A stretch of DNA of 64,000 bases from Streptomyces spinosisporus (GCF_022698145.1 NZ_JALDAX010000015.1:62001-126000); one strand, 5' to 3'; numbered from the stretch's first letter, positions 34,869 through 47,982 are shown. Made by a program: numbers and translations. The notes: a model not told the origin generated them from the sequence alone.

Positions 34869-35409
34869 CCCCACCCTGATCTGGACCCTCGTCGTCCTCG
34901 CCGCCATCGGCCTGTATCTGAGCTGGACGGCGGGCCGGCTCGACCGGCTGCACGCCAGGATCGACGCCGCCCGCGCGGCGCTCGACGCGCAGCTGCTGCG
35001 CAGGGCCTCCGTGGCGCAGGAGGTCGCCACCTCGGGCGTGCTGGACCCGGCCGCCTCGATCGTCCTGTACGAGGCCGCGCACGGGGCGCGGCAGGCCGAG
35101 GAGGAGCAGCGGGAGGTCGCGGAGAGCGAGCTGAGCCAGGCCCTGCGGGCCGTGTTCGCGGAGGCGCAGCAGGTGGACGCGGTACGCGACGCCCCCGGCG
35201 GGGACGAGGCGGCCCGCGAGCTCACCGAGGCGGTACGCCGCGTCCCGATGGCCCGCCGCTTCCACAACGACGCGGTGGGCGCCGCCCGCCGACTCCGCGG
35301 CCACCGCAAGGTCCGCTGGTTCCACCTCGCCGGCCACGCCCCCTTCCCCATGGCCTTCGAAATGGACGACGAGCCTCCGTCGGCGTTGGCGGAGCGGGCC
35401 ACCGCGTAG
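34864..35409 (+). CDS. LemA-like single-pass membrane protein
   Basis: A 181-aa protein with an N-terminal membrane helix (IWTLVVLAAIGLYLSWTAG), a long coiled-coil (RLDRLHARIDAARAALDAQLLRR), and a C-terminal segment RRFHNDAVGAARRLRGHRKVRWFHLAGH that resembles the end of LemA domains. The function of the family is unknown. GTG 34864 has a TAACGT box 8 nt upstream and no ribosome-binding site, so it may be leaderless. It sits between pimA and pdxS in a position that in mycobacteria holds unrelated genes. Confidence 0.7.
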   Translation: MTPTLIWTLVVLAAIGLYLSWTAGRLDRLHARIDAARAALDAQLLRRASVAQEVATSGVLDPAASIVLYEAAHGARQAEEEQREVAESELSQALRAVFAEAQQVDAVRDAPGGDEAARELTEAVRRVPMARRFHNDAVGAARRLRGHRKVRWFHLAGHAPFPMAFEMDDEPPSALAERATA

Positions 35410-35526
35410 GGGCTGGGGCCGGCCCCAAAACGATCCACCGCCTCCCCATTGGCCCTTGCAGTGGACTGCCCCCCTCACGTTTCCTCGGTGTTTGCAGAAA
35501 CCCTCTTTCACTCAGTGAGGTCACCC

Positions 35527-36438
35527 GTGTCCAGCACGCTCTCCGAAAACCAGGCCCCCGAGACCGGCACCGCGCGCGTGAAGCGCGGAATGGCCGAGCA
35601 GCTCAAGGGTGGCGTGATCATGGATGTCGTCACGCCGGAGCAGGCGAAGATCGCGGAAGACGCGGGCGCCGTCGCCGTCATGGCCCTGGAGCGCGTCCCG
35701 GCCGACATCCGCAAGGACGGCGGCGTGGCCCGGATGTCCGACCCGGACATGATCGACGGCATCATCAACGCCGTCTCCATCCCCGTCATGGCCAAGTCCC
35801 GCATCGGCCACTTCGTCGAGGCCCAGGTGCTGCAGTCCCTCGGCGTCGACTACATCGACGAGTCCGAGGTCCTCACCCCCGCCGACGAGGTCAACCACTC
35901 CGACAAGTGGGCGTTCACCACCCCCTTCGTCTGCGGCGCCACCAACCTCGGCGAGGCCCTGCGCCGTATCGCCGAGGGCGCCGCCATGATCCGCTCCAAG
36001 GGCGAGGCCGGCACCGGCAACGTCGTCGAGGCCGTCCGCCACCTGCGCCAGATCAAGAACGAGATCGCCCGCCTGCGCGGCTACGATAACCACGAGCTGT
36101 ACGCCGCCGCCAAGGAGCTGCGCGCCCCGTACGAGCTGGTCAAGGAGGTCGCCGAGCTGGGCAAGCTCCCGGTCGTCCTGTTCTCCGCCGGCGGCGTCGC
36201 CACCCCCGCCGACGCCGCGCTCATGCGCCAGCTCGGCGCCGAGGGCGTCTTCGTCGGCTCCGGCATCTTCAAGTCCGGCGACCCGGCCAAGCGTGCCGCC
36301 GCCATCGTGAAGGCCACCACCTTCTACGACGACCCCAAGATCATCGCGGACGCGTCCCGCAACCTCGGCGAGGCCATGGTCGGCATCAACATCGACACCC
36401 TCCCCGAGACCGAGCGCTACGCCGAGCGCGGCTGGTAA
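35527..36438 (+). CDS. pdxS: Pyridoxal 5'-phosphate synthase, synthase subunit PdxS
   Basis: Condenses ribose 5-phosphate, glyceraldehyde 3-phosphate and ammonia to PLP in the cytoplasm, in a 12-mer bound by PdxT. The 303-aa TIM barrel shows [20 protein letters not shown], the substrate-binding Lys in [12 protein letters not shown], the second active Lys in [14 protein letters not shown], and a phosphate-binding C-terminal [15 protein letters not shown] 35527 is preceded by GTGAGG. pdxT follows 8 bp downstream. Confidence 0.97.
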   Translation: MSSTLSENQAPETGTARVKRGMAEQLKGGVIMDVVTPEQAKIAEDAGAVAVMALERVPADIRKDGGVARMSDPDMIDGIINAVSIPVMAKSRIGHFVEAQVLQSLGVDYIDESEVLTPADEVNHSDKWAFTTPFVCGATNLGEALRRIAEGAAMIRSKGEAGTGNVVEAVRHLRQIKNEIARLRGYDNHELYAAAKELRAPYELVKEVAELGKLPVVLFSAGGVATPADAALMRQLGAEGVFVGSGIFKSGDPAKRAAAIVKATTFYDDPKIIADASRNLGEAMVGINIDTLPETERYAERGW

Positions 36439-36446
36439 GCACCTCG

Positions 36447-37058
36447 ATGAGCACACAAGCCCCTGTCATAGGCGTCCTGGCCCTCCAGGGCGACGTACGG
36501 GAGCACCTCGTCGCCCTGGCCGCGGCCGACGCCGTGGCCAGGGCGGTGCGGCGCCCCGAGGAACTCGCCGGGATCGACGGCCTCGTCATCCCCGGCGGCG
36601 AGTCCACCACGATCTCCAAACTGGCCGTCCTGTTCGGCGTGATGGAGCCCCTACGCGCGCGCGTGCACGACGGTATGCCCGTGTACGGCACCTGCGCGGG
36701 CATGATCATGCTCGCCGACAAGATCCTCGACCCGCGCTCGGGCCAGGAGACGGTCGGCGGCATCGACATGATCGTGCGCCGCAACGCCTTCGGACGTCAG
36801 AACGAGTCCTTCGAGGCGGCGGTCGACGTGAAGGGCGTCGAGGGCGCTCCCGTGGAGGGCGTCTTCATCCGCGCCCCCTGGGTGGAGTCCGTGGGCGCCG
36901 AGGCCGAGGTGCTCGCCGAGCACGGCGGCCACATCGTCGCGGTCCGCCAGGGCAACGCGCTCGCCACGTCGTTCCACCCGGAACTGACCGGCGACCACCG
37001 CGTGCACGCGCTCTTTGTCGACATGGTGCGCGGCAACCGGGCGGCGGAGTCCTTGTAG
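36447..37058 (+). CDS. pdxT: Pyridoxal 5'-phosphate synthase, glutaminase subunit PdxT
   Basis: A 203-aa class I-type glutaminase that feeds ammonia to PdxS. Motifs: [22 protein letters not shown], nucleophile Cys in [11 protein letters not shown], and the His-Glu pair in [12 protein letters not shown] 36447 is 8 bp after the pdxS stop, so the two are co-transcribed and produced in matching amounts. Confidence 0.96.
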   Translation: MSTQAPVIGVLALQGDVREHLVALAAADAVARAVRRPEELAGIDGLVIPGGESTTISKLAVLFGVMEPLRARVHDGMPVYGTCAGMIMLADKILDPRSGQETVGGIDMIVRRNAFGRQNESFEAAVDVKGVEGAPVEGVFIRAPWVESVGAEAEVLAEHGGHIVAVRQGNALATSFHPELTGDHRVHALFVDMVRGNRAAESL

Positions 37059-37107
37059 GATCTCAGGCGTTGGTTGTTCTGATGAGTTACGCGAAGGAGA
37101 CAGGCAG

Positions 37108-37860
37108 ATGTCCGGCCACTCTAAATGGGCTACGACGAAGCACAAGAAGGCCGTGATCGATGCCAAGCGCGGCAAGCTCTTCGCGAAGCTGATCAAGAAC
37201 ATCGAGGTCGCGGCCCGCATGGGCGGTGTCGACCTCGACGGCAACCCGACGCTCTACGACGCCGTCCAGAAGGCCAAGAAGCAGTCGGTCCCGAACAAGA
37301 ACATCGACTCCGCGATCAAGCGCGGCGGCGGCCTCGAAGCCGGCGGCGCCGACTACGAGACGATCATGTACGAGGGCTACGGCCCGAACGGCGTCGCGGT
37401 GCTGATCGAGTGCCTCACCGACAACCGCAACCGCGCCGCCTCCGACGTCCGCGTCGCCATGACCCGCAACGGCGGCTCGATGGCCGACCCGGGCTCAGTG
37501 TCGTACCTCTTCAACCGCAAGGGCGTCGTCATCGTCCCCAAGGGCGAGCTGACCGAGGACGACGTCCTCGGCGCCGTCCTGGACGCGGGCGCCGAGGAGG
37601 TCAACGACCTCGGCGAGTCCTTCGAGGTGCTCAGCGAGGCCACCGACCTGGTCGCCGTCCGCACCTCCCTCCAGGAGGCCGGGATCGACTACGACTCCGC
37701 CGAGGCCAACTTCGTCCCGACCATGCAGGTCGAGCTGGACGAGGAGGGCGCCAAGAAGATCTTCAAGCTGATCGACGCGCTCGAGGACAGCGACGACGTG
37801 CAGAACGTCTTCGCCAACTTCGACGTCAGCGACGAGGTCATGGAGAAGGTCGACGCGTAG
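37108..37860 (+). CDS. yebC: YebC/PmpR family protein (TACO1-type transcription/translation factor)
   Basis: A 250-aa protein starting [22 protein letters not shown], the hallmark of the family, with [22 protein letters not shown] and [18 protein letters not shown]. Members act as DNA-binding regulators or ribosome-associated factors that relieve stalling at proline-rich stretches. ATG 37108 follows GAAGGAGAC. In actinobacteria it stands before ruvCAB, as here. A strong terminator follows at 37885. Confidence 0.95.
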   Translation: MSGHSKWATTKHKKAVIDAKRGKLFAKLIKNIEVAARMGGVDLDGNPTLYDAVQKAKKQSVPNKNIDSAIKRGGGLEAGGADYETIMYEGYGPNGVAVLIECLTDNRNRAASDVRVAMTRNGGSMADPGSVSYLFNRKGVVIVPKGELTEDDVLGAVLDAGAEEVNDLGESFEVLSEATDLVAVRTSLQEAGIDYDSAEANFVPTMQVELDEEGAKKIFKLIDALEDSDDVQNVFANFDVSDEVMEKVDA

Positions 37861-37884
37861 CGCTCCCGCGAGTCGAGCGGTTCC

Positions 37885-37919
37885 GGCGGGCCGGATGGGA
37901 CACGTCCCACCGGCCCGCC
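37885..37919 (+). terminator. Terminator downstream of yebC
   Basis: GGCGGGCCGGATGGGA pairs with TCCCACCGGCCCGCC around CACG, with one or two irregular positions; followed by GTTGTTG. It separates yebC from ruvC. Confidence 0.85.
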
Positions 37920-37981
37920 GTTGTTGTCGGTGGCAGCGGATAGCCTGGCGTGAAGTCAAAGATCACCGAGGGGAGGAGCGC

Positions 37982-38530
37982 GTGAGGGTACTCGGGGTGG
38001 ACCCCGGACTGACGCGCTGCGGCGTGGGCGTCGTCGAGGGGGTCGCGGGCCGGCCGCTCACCATGGTCGACGTCGGTGTCGTACGCACGCCCGTGGACGC
38101 CGAGTTGGGCCTGCGCCTCGTCGCCATCGAGCAGGGCATCGAGCAGTGGCTGGACGAGCACCGCCCCGAAGTCGTCGCGGTGGAGCGGGTGTTCAGCCAG
38201 CACAACGTCCGCACGGTGATGGGCACCGCCCAGGCCAGCGCCGTTGCCACCCTGTGCGCCGCCCGGCGCGGCATCCCCGTCGCCCTGCACACCCCGAGCG
38301 AGGTCAAGGCCGCTGTCACCGGCAGCGGCCGAGCCGACAAGGCCCAGGTCGGCGCCATGGTCACCCGCCTGCTCCGGCTCGACGCACCCCCGAAGCCGGC
38401 CGACGCCGCCGACGCCCTCGCCCTCGCCATCTGCCACATCTGGCGCGCCCCCGCCCAGAACCGGCTCCAGCAGGCCGTCGCCCTGCACGCAGCCAGGGCA
38501 TCAGCACCGTCGAAAGGCCGTAGCTCATGA
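37982..38530 (+). CDS. ruvC: Holliday junction resolvase RuvC
   Basis: A 182-aa endonuclease that cuts Holliday junctions as a dimer together with RuvAB. The acidic catalytic set is visible: [14 protein letters not shown] (Asp), [12 protein letters not shown] (Glu), and [15 protein letters not shown] (Asp pair), plus the Lys-rich loop [21 protein letters not shown] 37982 has GGGGAGGAG upstream. A -10-like TAGCCT is at 37941-37946. No GAAC-N4-GTTC LexA box was seen upstream. The stop overlaps ruvA (ATGA). Confidence 0.97.
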   Translation: MRVLGVDPGLTRCGVGVVEGVAGRPLTMVDVGVVRTPVDAELGLRLVAIEQGIEQWLDEHRPEVVAVERVFSQHNVRTVMGTAQASAVATLCAARRGIPVALHTPSEVKAAVTGSGRADKAQVGAMVTRLLRLDAPPKPADAADALALAICHIWRAPAQNRLQQAVALHAARASAPSKGRSS

Positions 38531-39132
38531 TCGCGTTCGTCAGCGGCCCGGTCGCGGCCCTCGCCCCCGACTCCGCGGTGGTCGAGGTCGGCGGGATCGG
38601 CATCGCGGTCCAGTGCGCCCCCAACACGCTCTCCGGGCTGCGCCTGGGCCAGCAGACCAAGCTGGCCACCTCCCTGGTCGTCAGGGAGGACTCACTGACC
38701 CTGTACGGCTTCGCGGACGACGACGAGCGCCAGGTCTTCGAGCTGCTGCAGACGGCCAGCGGCGTCGGCCCCCGCCTCGCGCAGGCGATGCTGGCCGTCC
38801 ACAGCCCGGACGCCCTGCGCCGGGCCGTCGCCACCGGCGACGAGAAGGCCCTCACCGCCGTCCCCGGCATCGGCAAGAAGGGCGCCCAGAAGCTGCTCCT
38901 CGAGCTCAAGGACCGCCTCGGCGAGCCGATCGGCGCCCCCGCGGTCGGCGCCCCGGTCACCTCGGGCTGGCGGGACCAGCTGCACGCCGCCCTGATCGGC
39001 CTCGGGTACGCCACCCGGGAGGCCGACGAGGCCGTCTCCGCCGTGGCACCGCAGGCCGAGGCGGCCGGGGGGACCCCCCAGGTCGGCCAGCTCCTGAAGG
39101 CGGCCCTGCAGACCCTCAACCGCGCCCGCTGA
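38527..39132 (+). CDS. ruvA: Holliday junction branch-migration protein RuvA
   Basis: A 201-aa junction-binding protein. The N-terminal OB domain starts [25 protein letters not shown]; two helix-hairpin-helix motifs ([40 protein letters not shown]) bind DNA; the C-terminal three-helix domain that contacts RuvB begins at about 150. ATG 38527 overlaps the ruvC stop. Confidence 0.97.
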   Translation: MIAFVSGPVAALAPDSAVVEVGGIGIAVQCAPNTLSGLRLGQQTKLATSLVVREDSLTLYGFADDDERQVFELLQTASGVGPRLAQAMLAVHSPDALRRAVATGDEKALTAVPGIGKKGAQKLLLELKDRLGEPIGAPAVGAPVTSGWRDQLHAALIGLGYATREADEAVSAVAPQAEAAGGTPQVGQLLKAALQTLNRAR

Positions 39133-39162
39133 CCCCTGCGCCACGCCAGCTAGGAGACCTTC

Positions 39163-40233
<1,071 letters not shown>

Positions 40234-40291
40234 TGCCTTTGTGACAGCGTGGGCATTGGCCGGGCCAGGAACCCAGGTGCCATGCTGAACG

Positions 40292-40321
40292 TTGTTCCAG
40301 GCGCGCGGACTCGCTTAGACT
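40292..40321 (+). promoter_or_regulatory. Candidate yajC promoter (TTGTTC-18-TAGACT)
   Basis: TTGTTC at 40292-40297 and TAGACT at 40316-40321 are 18 bp apart. A start near 40328 would leave an 80-nt leader carrying the small hairpin CCGCCG-TTGT-CGGCGG before the GTG at 40409. Confidence 0.5.
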
Positions 40322-40408
40322 CCGCCGATGCCGCCGTTGTCGGCGGTATACATACCCCCATCCATCAGGCCGCTCCCCATCGCGGTCGTGCGAAGGAAAA
40401 TCCGTCCC

Positions 40409-40930
40409 GTGAATATCACCGTGCTCCTCCCGTTCATCGTGCTCATCGGGGCCATGTTCCTCATGACCCGCTCCGCCAAGCGCAAGCAGGCGCAGGCCGC
40501 CCAGATGCGCAACGAGCTGCAGCCCGGCAGTGGCATCCGCACGATCGGGGGCATGTACGCGACGGTCAAGGAGGTCAACGAGGACACGGTCCTCCTCGAC
40601 GCCGGCCCGGGCGTCGAGCTCCTCTTCGCGAAGAACGCCATCGGTTCCGTGCTCACGGACGACGAGTACAACCGCATCGTGCACGGCATCGAGCACGACC
40701 TGAAGTCCGACACCGACGTGGTCCCGGACGACGCCTCCTCCCTCACCGAGACCGACGACTCCGCCGACGAAGCTGCCGCCGCCTCCGACGACAAGTCCGT
40801 CGACCTCGGCAAGAAGGACGCGCCCGAGGAGCCGGCCGACGACACCGCGGCCGCCGAGGCCAAGACGGCCGCCGAGGCAAAGTCGGACGCAGAGCCGAAG
40901 AAGACCGACGGCGACTCCGAAGCGAAGTAG
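40409..40930 (+). CDS. yajC: Preprotein translocase subunit YajC
   Basis: A 173-aa accessory of the SecDF complex. One N-terminal membrane helix (VLLPFIVLIGAMFLMT), then the basic KRKQAQAAQMRNELQPG and the conserved domain GSGIRTIGGMYATVKEVNEDTVLLDAGPGVEL. An unusually long acidic Ala/Asp/Lys/Glu tail (about 75 residues) follows, as is common in streptomycetes. GTG 40409 follows GAAGGAAAA. A strong hairpin lies between it and secD. Confidence 0.93.
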   Translation: MNITVLLPFIVLIGAMFLMTRSAKRKQAQAAQMRNELQPGSGIRTIGGMYATVKEVNEDTVLLDAGPGVELLFAKNAIGSVLTDDEYNRIVHGIEHDLKSDTDVVPDDASSLTETDDSADEAAAASDDKSVDLGKKDAPEEPADDTAAAEAKTAAEAKSDAEPKKTDGDSEAK

Positions 40931-40936
40931 GAGTGC

Positions 40937-40971
40937 TCCGGGGCGCGCGGTCCAGCACCGCGCGCCCCGGA
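40937..40971. terminator. Strong hairpin between yajC and secD
   Basis: TCCGGGGCGCGCGGT pairs over 15 bp, without mismatch, with ACCGCGCGCCCCGGA around CCAGC. It begins 7 nt after the yajC stop. There is no T-run, so it may act as a partial terminator or processing site tuning yajC against secDF. Confidence 0.8.
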
Positions 40972-41062
40972 ACACGCCCAGCTCGCAGCGGATCCCGACA
41001 CCATGTCATGGCCGCCCCGCCCCTGACCCGGTGCGCAGCGGCCCGAGAGGGAGTACGAGAAG

Positions 41063-42832
41063 GTGGCAGCACCTAAGAGGGGCCGGAGCGGGAGCGCCCA
41101 GAGCAAGCCGTGGCGCCCGTTGGGCTTCATTCTGATCGCCATCGTGGCGCTCACCGGGGGAATGTTCGCCTCCGGGCACAACACCCCCCGTCTCGGCATC
41201 GACCTGGCCGGCGGTACGAGCATCACGCTGCGGGCGGTCGCCGAGCCGGGCCAGGAGTCCGCGATCAACAAGACCAACATGGACACCGCGGTCGACATCA
41301 TGAACCGCCGTGTCAATGGTCTTGGCGTCTCGGAGGCCGAGGTTCAGACCCAGGGCAACAAGAACATCATCGTCAACATCCCCAAGGGCACGAACTCCAA
41401 GGAAGCGCGGCAGCAGGTGGGCACCACCGCCAAGCTGTACTTCCGCCCGGTGCTCGCCACCGAGGTCTCCGGCGGCGCCGCCACGGCCACCCCGTCGCCG
41501 AGCGCCTCCAGCAGCGCCTCGGACAAGGCCACCGACAAGGCCACGGACAAGGCGACCGACAAGTCGACCTCGTCCTCCTCCGCCACTCCGTCGGCCACCG
41601 CCACCTCGCAGGGCCGCGCCGTCACCGACGCCCTGAAGGCCGACGCGACGCCGAGCGCCTCCGCGAGCTCGAAGGCCTCCTCCAGCGCCTCGCCGTCCGC
41701 GAGCAGCAGCTCCGACGACAGCACCAGCAAGCTCCAGGCGCAGTACGCCGCCCTGGACTGCACCAAGAAGTCCGTCCGCGCCACGGCCGGCAAGGGCGCC
41801 AAGCCCACCGACTCCACCGTCGCCTGCGGCCAGAACTCGCAGAAGCAGTGGCAGAAGTACATCCTCGGCCCCGCCGAGGTCGACGGCACCGACGTGAAGA
41901 AGGCCCAGGCGGTCTTCAACACGCAGACCGCGGCCGGCTGGACCGTCACCATGGACTTCACCGGCAAGGGTGCCAAGAAGTTCGCCGACATCACCGGCAA
42001 GCTGGCGCAGAACCAGTCCCCGCAGAACCAGTTCGCGATCGTCCTCGACGGCGAGGTCGTCTCCGACCCGTACGTCAAGCAGGCGCTGACCGGCGGCAAC
42101 GCGGAGATCTCCGGCAGCTTCACCCAGGAAGAGGCCCAGGGCCTCGCCAACATGCTGTCCTACGGCGCCCTGCCGCTGTCCTTCAAGGAGGACAGCGTCA
42201 CCACGGTGACCGCCGCGCTCGGCGGCGAGCAGCTGCACGCCGGTCTGATCGCGGGCGCGATCGGCCTCGCGCTGGTCGTCCTGTACCTGCTGGTCTTCTA
42301 CCGGGGCCTGTCGGTCATCGCCATCCCCTCGCTGATGGTCTCGGCGATCCTTACGTACGTGATCATGTCGCTGCTCGGCCCGACCATCGGCTTCGCGCTG
42401 AACCTGCCGGCCGTCTGCGGTGCCATCGTGGCGATCGGTATCACGGCGGACTCGTTCATCGTGTTCTTCGAACGCATCCGGGACGAGATCCGTGAGGGCC
42501 GCTCGCTGCGCCCGGCCGTCGAGCGGGCCTGGCCGCGCGCCCGGCGCACCATCCTGGTCTCCGACTTCGTGTCGTTCCTCGCCGCCGCGGTGCTGTTCAT
42601 CGTCACCGTCGGCAAGGTCCAGGGCTTCGCGTTCACGCTCGGTCTGACCACCGTGCTCGACGTCGTGGTGGTCTTCCTGTTCACCAAGCCGCTCATGACC
42701 ATCCTCGCCCGCCGTAAGTTCTTCGCGAGCGGTCACAAGTGGTCCGGCCTCGATCCGAAGGCCCTGGGCGCCAAGCCACCGTTGCGCCGCACCCGCCGTC
42801 CGCACGCCCCCGTCGACCCGAAGGAGGCGTGA
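41063..42832 (+). CDS. secD: Protein translocase subunit SecD with a long Ser/Ala/Asp-rich insert
   Basis: A 589-aa membrane protein that uses the proton-motive force to pull secreted proteins through SecYEG. TM1 (PLGFILIAIVALTGGMFASG) is followed by DLAGGTSITLRAVAEPG, the periplasmic P1 domain, and five C-terminal helices, with TM4 region VCGAIVAIGITADSFIVFFERIRDEI containing the family's conserved Asp. Between residues about 137 and 225 an extracytoplasmic low-complexity insert holds repeated DKAT units and Ser/Ala/Pro/Thr runs. GTG 41063 has GAGGGAG and GAGAAGG upstream. The start of secF is 2 bp after the stop. Confidence 0.96.
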   Translation: MAAPKRGRSGSAQSKPWRPLGFILIAIVALTGGMFASGHNTPRLGIDLAGGTSITLRAVAEPGQESAINKTNMDTAVDIMNRRVNGLGVSEAEVQTQGNKNIIVNIPKGTNSKEARQQVGTTAKLYFRPVLATEVSGGAATATPSPSASSSASDKATDKATDKATDKSTSSSSATPSATATSQGRAVTDALKADATPSASASSKASSSASPSASSSSDDSTSKLQAQYAALDCTKKSVRATAGKGAKPTDSTVACGQNSQKQWQKYILGPAEVDGTDVKKAQAVFNTQTAAGWTVTMDFTGKGAKKFADITGKLAQNQSPQNQFAIVLDGEVVSDPYVKQALTGGNAEISGSFTQEEAQGLANMLSYGALPLSFKEDSVTTVTAALGGEQLHAGLIAGAIGLALVVLYLLVFYRGLSVIAIPSLMVSAILTYVIMSLLGPTIGFALNLPAVCGAIVAIGITADSFIVFFERIRDEIREGRSLRPAVERAWPRARRTILVSDFVSFLAAAVLFIVTVGKVQGFAFTLGLTTVLDVVVVFLFTKPLMTILARRKFFASGHKWSGLDPKALGAKPPLRRTRRPHAPVDPKEA

Positions 42833-42833
42833 G

Positions 42834-43979
42834 ATGTCGAAAATCGGCAGCATCGGCGCCCGACTGCACCGCGGCGAGGTCGGCTACGACTTCGTCGGCA
42901 ACCGCAAGATCTGGTACGGCATCTCGATCCTGATCACCATCACGGCCATCCTCGGGCTGGCGGTGCGGGGCCTGAACATGGGCATCGAGTTCCAGGGCGG
43001 TGCCGTCTTCACGACGCCGAAGCACGTCTCCACCTCGGTCACCTCCGCCGAGGAGTACGCGGAGGACGCGTCCGGTCACGACGCGATCGTCCAGAAGCTC
43101 GGCGACGGCAGCCTGCGCATCCAGATCGCCGGTATCGACACCGACAAGTCGGACGCGATCAAGGACAAGCTCGCCCAGGAGATGAAGGTCGACTCCGAGA
43201 GCATCAACGCCGACCTTGTCGGCCCGAGCTGGGGTGACCAGATCGCCGACAAGGCCTGGCAGGGCCTGGGCATCTTCATGGTGCTCGTGGTGATCTACCT
43301 GGCGATCGCCTTCGAGTGGCGCATGGCGCTCGCCGCGCTCGTCGCGCTGATCCACGACATCACCATCACCACCGGCATCTACGCCCTCGTGGGCTTCGAG
43401 GTCACGCCGGGCACGGTGATCGGTCTGCTGACGATCCTCGGTTACTCGCTCTACGACACGGTCGTCGTCTTCGACAGCCTCAAGGAGCAGACGAAGGACA
43501 TCACCAAGCAGACCAGGTGGACCTACAGCGACATCGCCAACCGGTCGATCAACAGCACCCTGGTGCGGTCCATCAACACCACCGTGGTGGCGCTGCTGCC
43601 GGTCGCGGGCCTGCTGTTCATCGGTGGCGGCTTCCTCGGCGCGGGCATGCTCAACGACATCTCGCTGTCGCTGTTCGTCGGCCTCGCGGCCGGTGCGTAC
43701 TCCTCGATCTTCATCGCCACGCCGCTCGTCGCCGACCTCAAGGAGCGCGAGCCGCAGATGAAGGCGCTGAAGAAGCGCGTGCTCGCCAAGCGGGCGCAGG
43801 CCGCGGCCCAGGGCACGCAGGTGCAGCCCGAGACCGTGGACGAGTCGTACGACGAGCCCGAGGACGCCGCTCCCGCGGTGGTGGGTCCGCGCAATCAGCC
43901 CGCGTCCCGCACCACTGCGCGCAACCAGCCCTCGTCGCGCAACCGCGGCCGTGGGCGTCCCTCGGGGAAGCGCCGATGA
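42834..43979 (+). CDS. secF: Protein translocase subunit SecF
   Basis: A 381-aa partner of SecD with six helices. Recognisable parts are RKIWYGISILITITAILGLAVRGLNMGIEFQGG (TM1 plus the conserved G-I-E/D-F-x-G-G), EWRMALAALVALIHDITITTGIYALVGFEVTPGTVIGLLTILGYSLYDTVVVFD, and a basic, disordered C-tail (here quoted only in outline). ATG 42834 is 1 bp after the secD stop; its stop overlaps apt (ATGA). Confidence 0.95.
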   Translation: MSKIGSIGARLHRGEVGYDFVGNRKIWYGISILITITAILGLAVRGLNMGIEFQGGAVFTTPKHVSTSVTSAEEYAEDASGHDAIVQKLGDGSLRIQIAGIDTDKSDAIKDKLAQEMKVDSESINADLVGPSWGDQIADKAWQGLGIFMVLVVIYLAIAFEWRMALAALVALIHDITITTGIYALVGFEVTPGTVIGLLTILGYSLYDTVVVFDSLKEQTKDITKQTRWTYSDIANRSINSTLVRSINTTVVALLPVAGLLFIGGGFLGAGMLNDISLSLFVGLAAGAYSSIFIATPLVADLKEREPQMKALKKRVLAKRAQAAAQGTQVQPETVDESYDEPEDAAPAVVGPRNQPASRTTARNQPSSRNRGRGRPSGKRR

Positions 43980-44515
43980 CCGGCATCGAGGAGCTGCTGC
44001 TCAGCCGTATCCGTGATGTGGCCGACTACCCGGAGCCGGGGGTGATGTTCAAGGACATCACCCCGCTCCTGGCGGACCCGGCGGCCTTCACGGCGCTCAC
44101 GGACGCGCTCGCCGCGGTCGCCGAGCGCACGGGCGCCACCAAGGTCGTGGGCCTCGAGGCGCGCGGGTTCATCCTCGGCGCCCCGGTCGCCGTGCGGGCG
44201 GGCCTCGGCTTCATCCCCGTGCGCAAGGCGGGCAAGCTCCCCGGGGCCACGCTCGGTCAGGCGTACGAGCTGGAGTACGGCTCGGCGGAGATCGAGGTGC
44301 ACGCCGAGGACCTCTCCGCCGACGACCGCGTCCTGATCGTCGACGACGTCCTCGCCACCGGCGGCACCGCCGAGGCCTCCATCCAGCTGATCCGCCGCGC
44401 GGGCGCCGAGGTCGCGGGCCTCGCGGTCCTGATGGAACTGGGCTTCCTGTCCGGCCGCACCCGCCTACAGCCCACCCTCGCCGACGCCCCCCTGGAGTCC
44501 CTCCTCGTGGTCTGA
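43976..44515 (+). CDS. apt: Adenine phosphoribosyltransferase
   Basis: A 179-aa purine salvage enzyme making AMP from adenine and PRPP. Motifs: DYPEPGVMFKDITPLL, VGLEARGFILGAPVA, VRKAGKLPGAT, and the PRPP-binding loop VLIVDDVLATGGTA. ATG 43976 overlaps the secF stop by 4 bp, so it is translationally coupled to the export genes. The secDF-apt-relA order is conserved in actinobacteria. Confidence 0.96.
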   Translation: MTGIEELLLSRIRDVADYPEPGVMFKDITPLLADPAAFTALTDALAAVAERTGATKVVGLEARGFILGAPVAVRAGLGFIPVRKAGKLPGATLGQAYELEYGSAEIEVHAEDLSADDRVLIVDDVLATGGTAEASIQLIRRAGAEVAGLAVLMELGFLSGRTRLQPTLADAPLESLLVV

Positions 44516-44530
44516 CCCCCACACCTCTCC

Positions 44531-44568
44531 GCGAACGGCCGCCCCGACCCACGGGAGCGGCCGTTCGC
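44531..44568 (+). terminator. Terminator downstream of apt
   Basis: GCGAACGGCCGC pairs with GCGGCCGTTCGC over 12 bp, extended by CCC/GGG with a bulge. It lies 16 nt after the apt stop and ends the secDF-apt transcript. Confidence 0.85.
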
Positions 44569-44569
44569 A

Positions 44570-45240
44570 CGTGCTACGAGACCCACCCTCCGGCCCACCG
44601 ACAAGCCGGACGCGCCGACAGCCGCCATCGCCCGCACCCGGCACGCCCGTCCGCGAGGGCGGCAAGCTTCACCGCCCGCACCCGGCGCGCTTCCCTGGCC
44701 GGTCCCCGGCGAGGTTCCTCCGCCCGCACCCGGCCGGTTCCTCCGCCCGTAGGCGACACGCTTCACTGCTCGCACCGGCGTGCTTCCCTGGCCGGTCCCC
44801 GGCGAGGTTCCTCCGCCGGTACCCGGCCGGTCTCCTCCCCTCGCACCCGGCGCGGCCATCCGCGAGGGCGACACGCTTCACCGCGCGCACCGGCGCGCTT
44901 CCCTGGCCAGTCCCCGGCGAGGTTCCTCCGCCCGCACCCGGCCGGTCTCCTCCACCCGCACCCGGCACGCCCCTCCGCGAGGGCGGCACGCCTCCCCACC
45001 GGCACCGGCGTTCCCCCTTCGCAGGCACCGGCACGCTTCACCGCCCGCACCCAGCCTTCTCCCCTCGCCCGCACCCGGCACGCCCCTCCGCGAGGGCGGT
45101 ACGCCGCACCGTCGGCACCCGGCCGGTCCCCTCCGCCCGCACCCGGCACGCCCCCGGCACCCCCGTGCCGCATCCCCCGTCACCCACCGGACACCCCCGC
45201 ATCCCCCCGAATCCCCCAAAAATCCCCCTCCCGGAATCCC
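44570..45240. repeat. Composite degenerate repeat array between apt and relA
   Basis: This 0.7-kb stretch has no credible gene. Two interleaved words recur at roughly 90-120-bp intervals. One is CACCCGGCACGCCCCTCCG followed by CGAGGGCGG (near 44636, 44843, 44960, 45073), and contains the mini-hairpin CCCTC-CGC-GAGGG. The other is CTTCCCTGGCCGGTCCCCGG plus CGAGGTTCCTCCG (near 44689, 44781, 44900). Open frames on both strands are repeat artefacts. It may contain regulatory sequence for relA, but no promoter is clear apart from a weak TACCAT at 45315-45320. Confidence 0.75.
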
Positions 45241-45371
45241 GCGAAAGCCTCTCGTGTTTCTCCGGTGGACGGGCCTCACATCGGCCTGAAGGCGATCCTG
45301 GGGGCCAGGATCGCTACCATGGGGTCTCCGGAGCCTGACCGGGGGACCCGGATCGCGCACGAGGAGTCCTC

Positions 45372-47930
<2,559 letters not shown>

Positions 47931-47946
47931 CAGAGCCGTACGCACG

Positions 47947-47982
47947 AGAAGGGGCCCGTACCTCGCGGTACGGGCCCCTTCT
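47947..47982. terminator. Bidirectional terminator between relA and the DUF349 gene
   Basis: AGAAGGGGCCCGTACC pairs perfectly over 16 bp with its complement around TCGC. It lies between convergent genes, giving A- and T-rich edges on each side. Confidence 0.92.

Noticed and set aside
37861-37981. LexA-controlled SOS promoter before ruvC
   Set aside because: No GAAC-N4-GTTC-type box is present in the gap.
44570-45240. Remnant genes or a pseudogene between apt and relA
   Set aside because: Frames on both strands are repeats of the same Pro/Arg/Gly words and match no protein family I know; a repeat array explains them.
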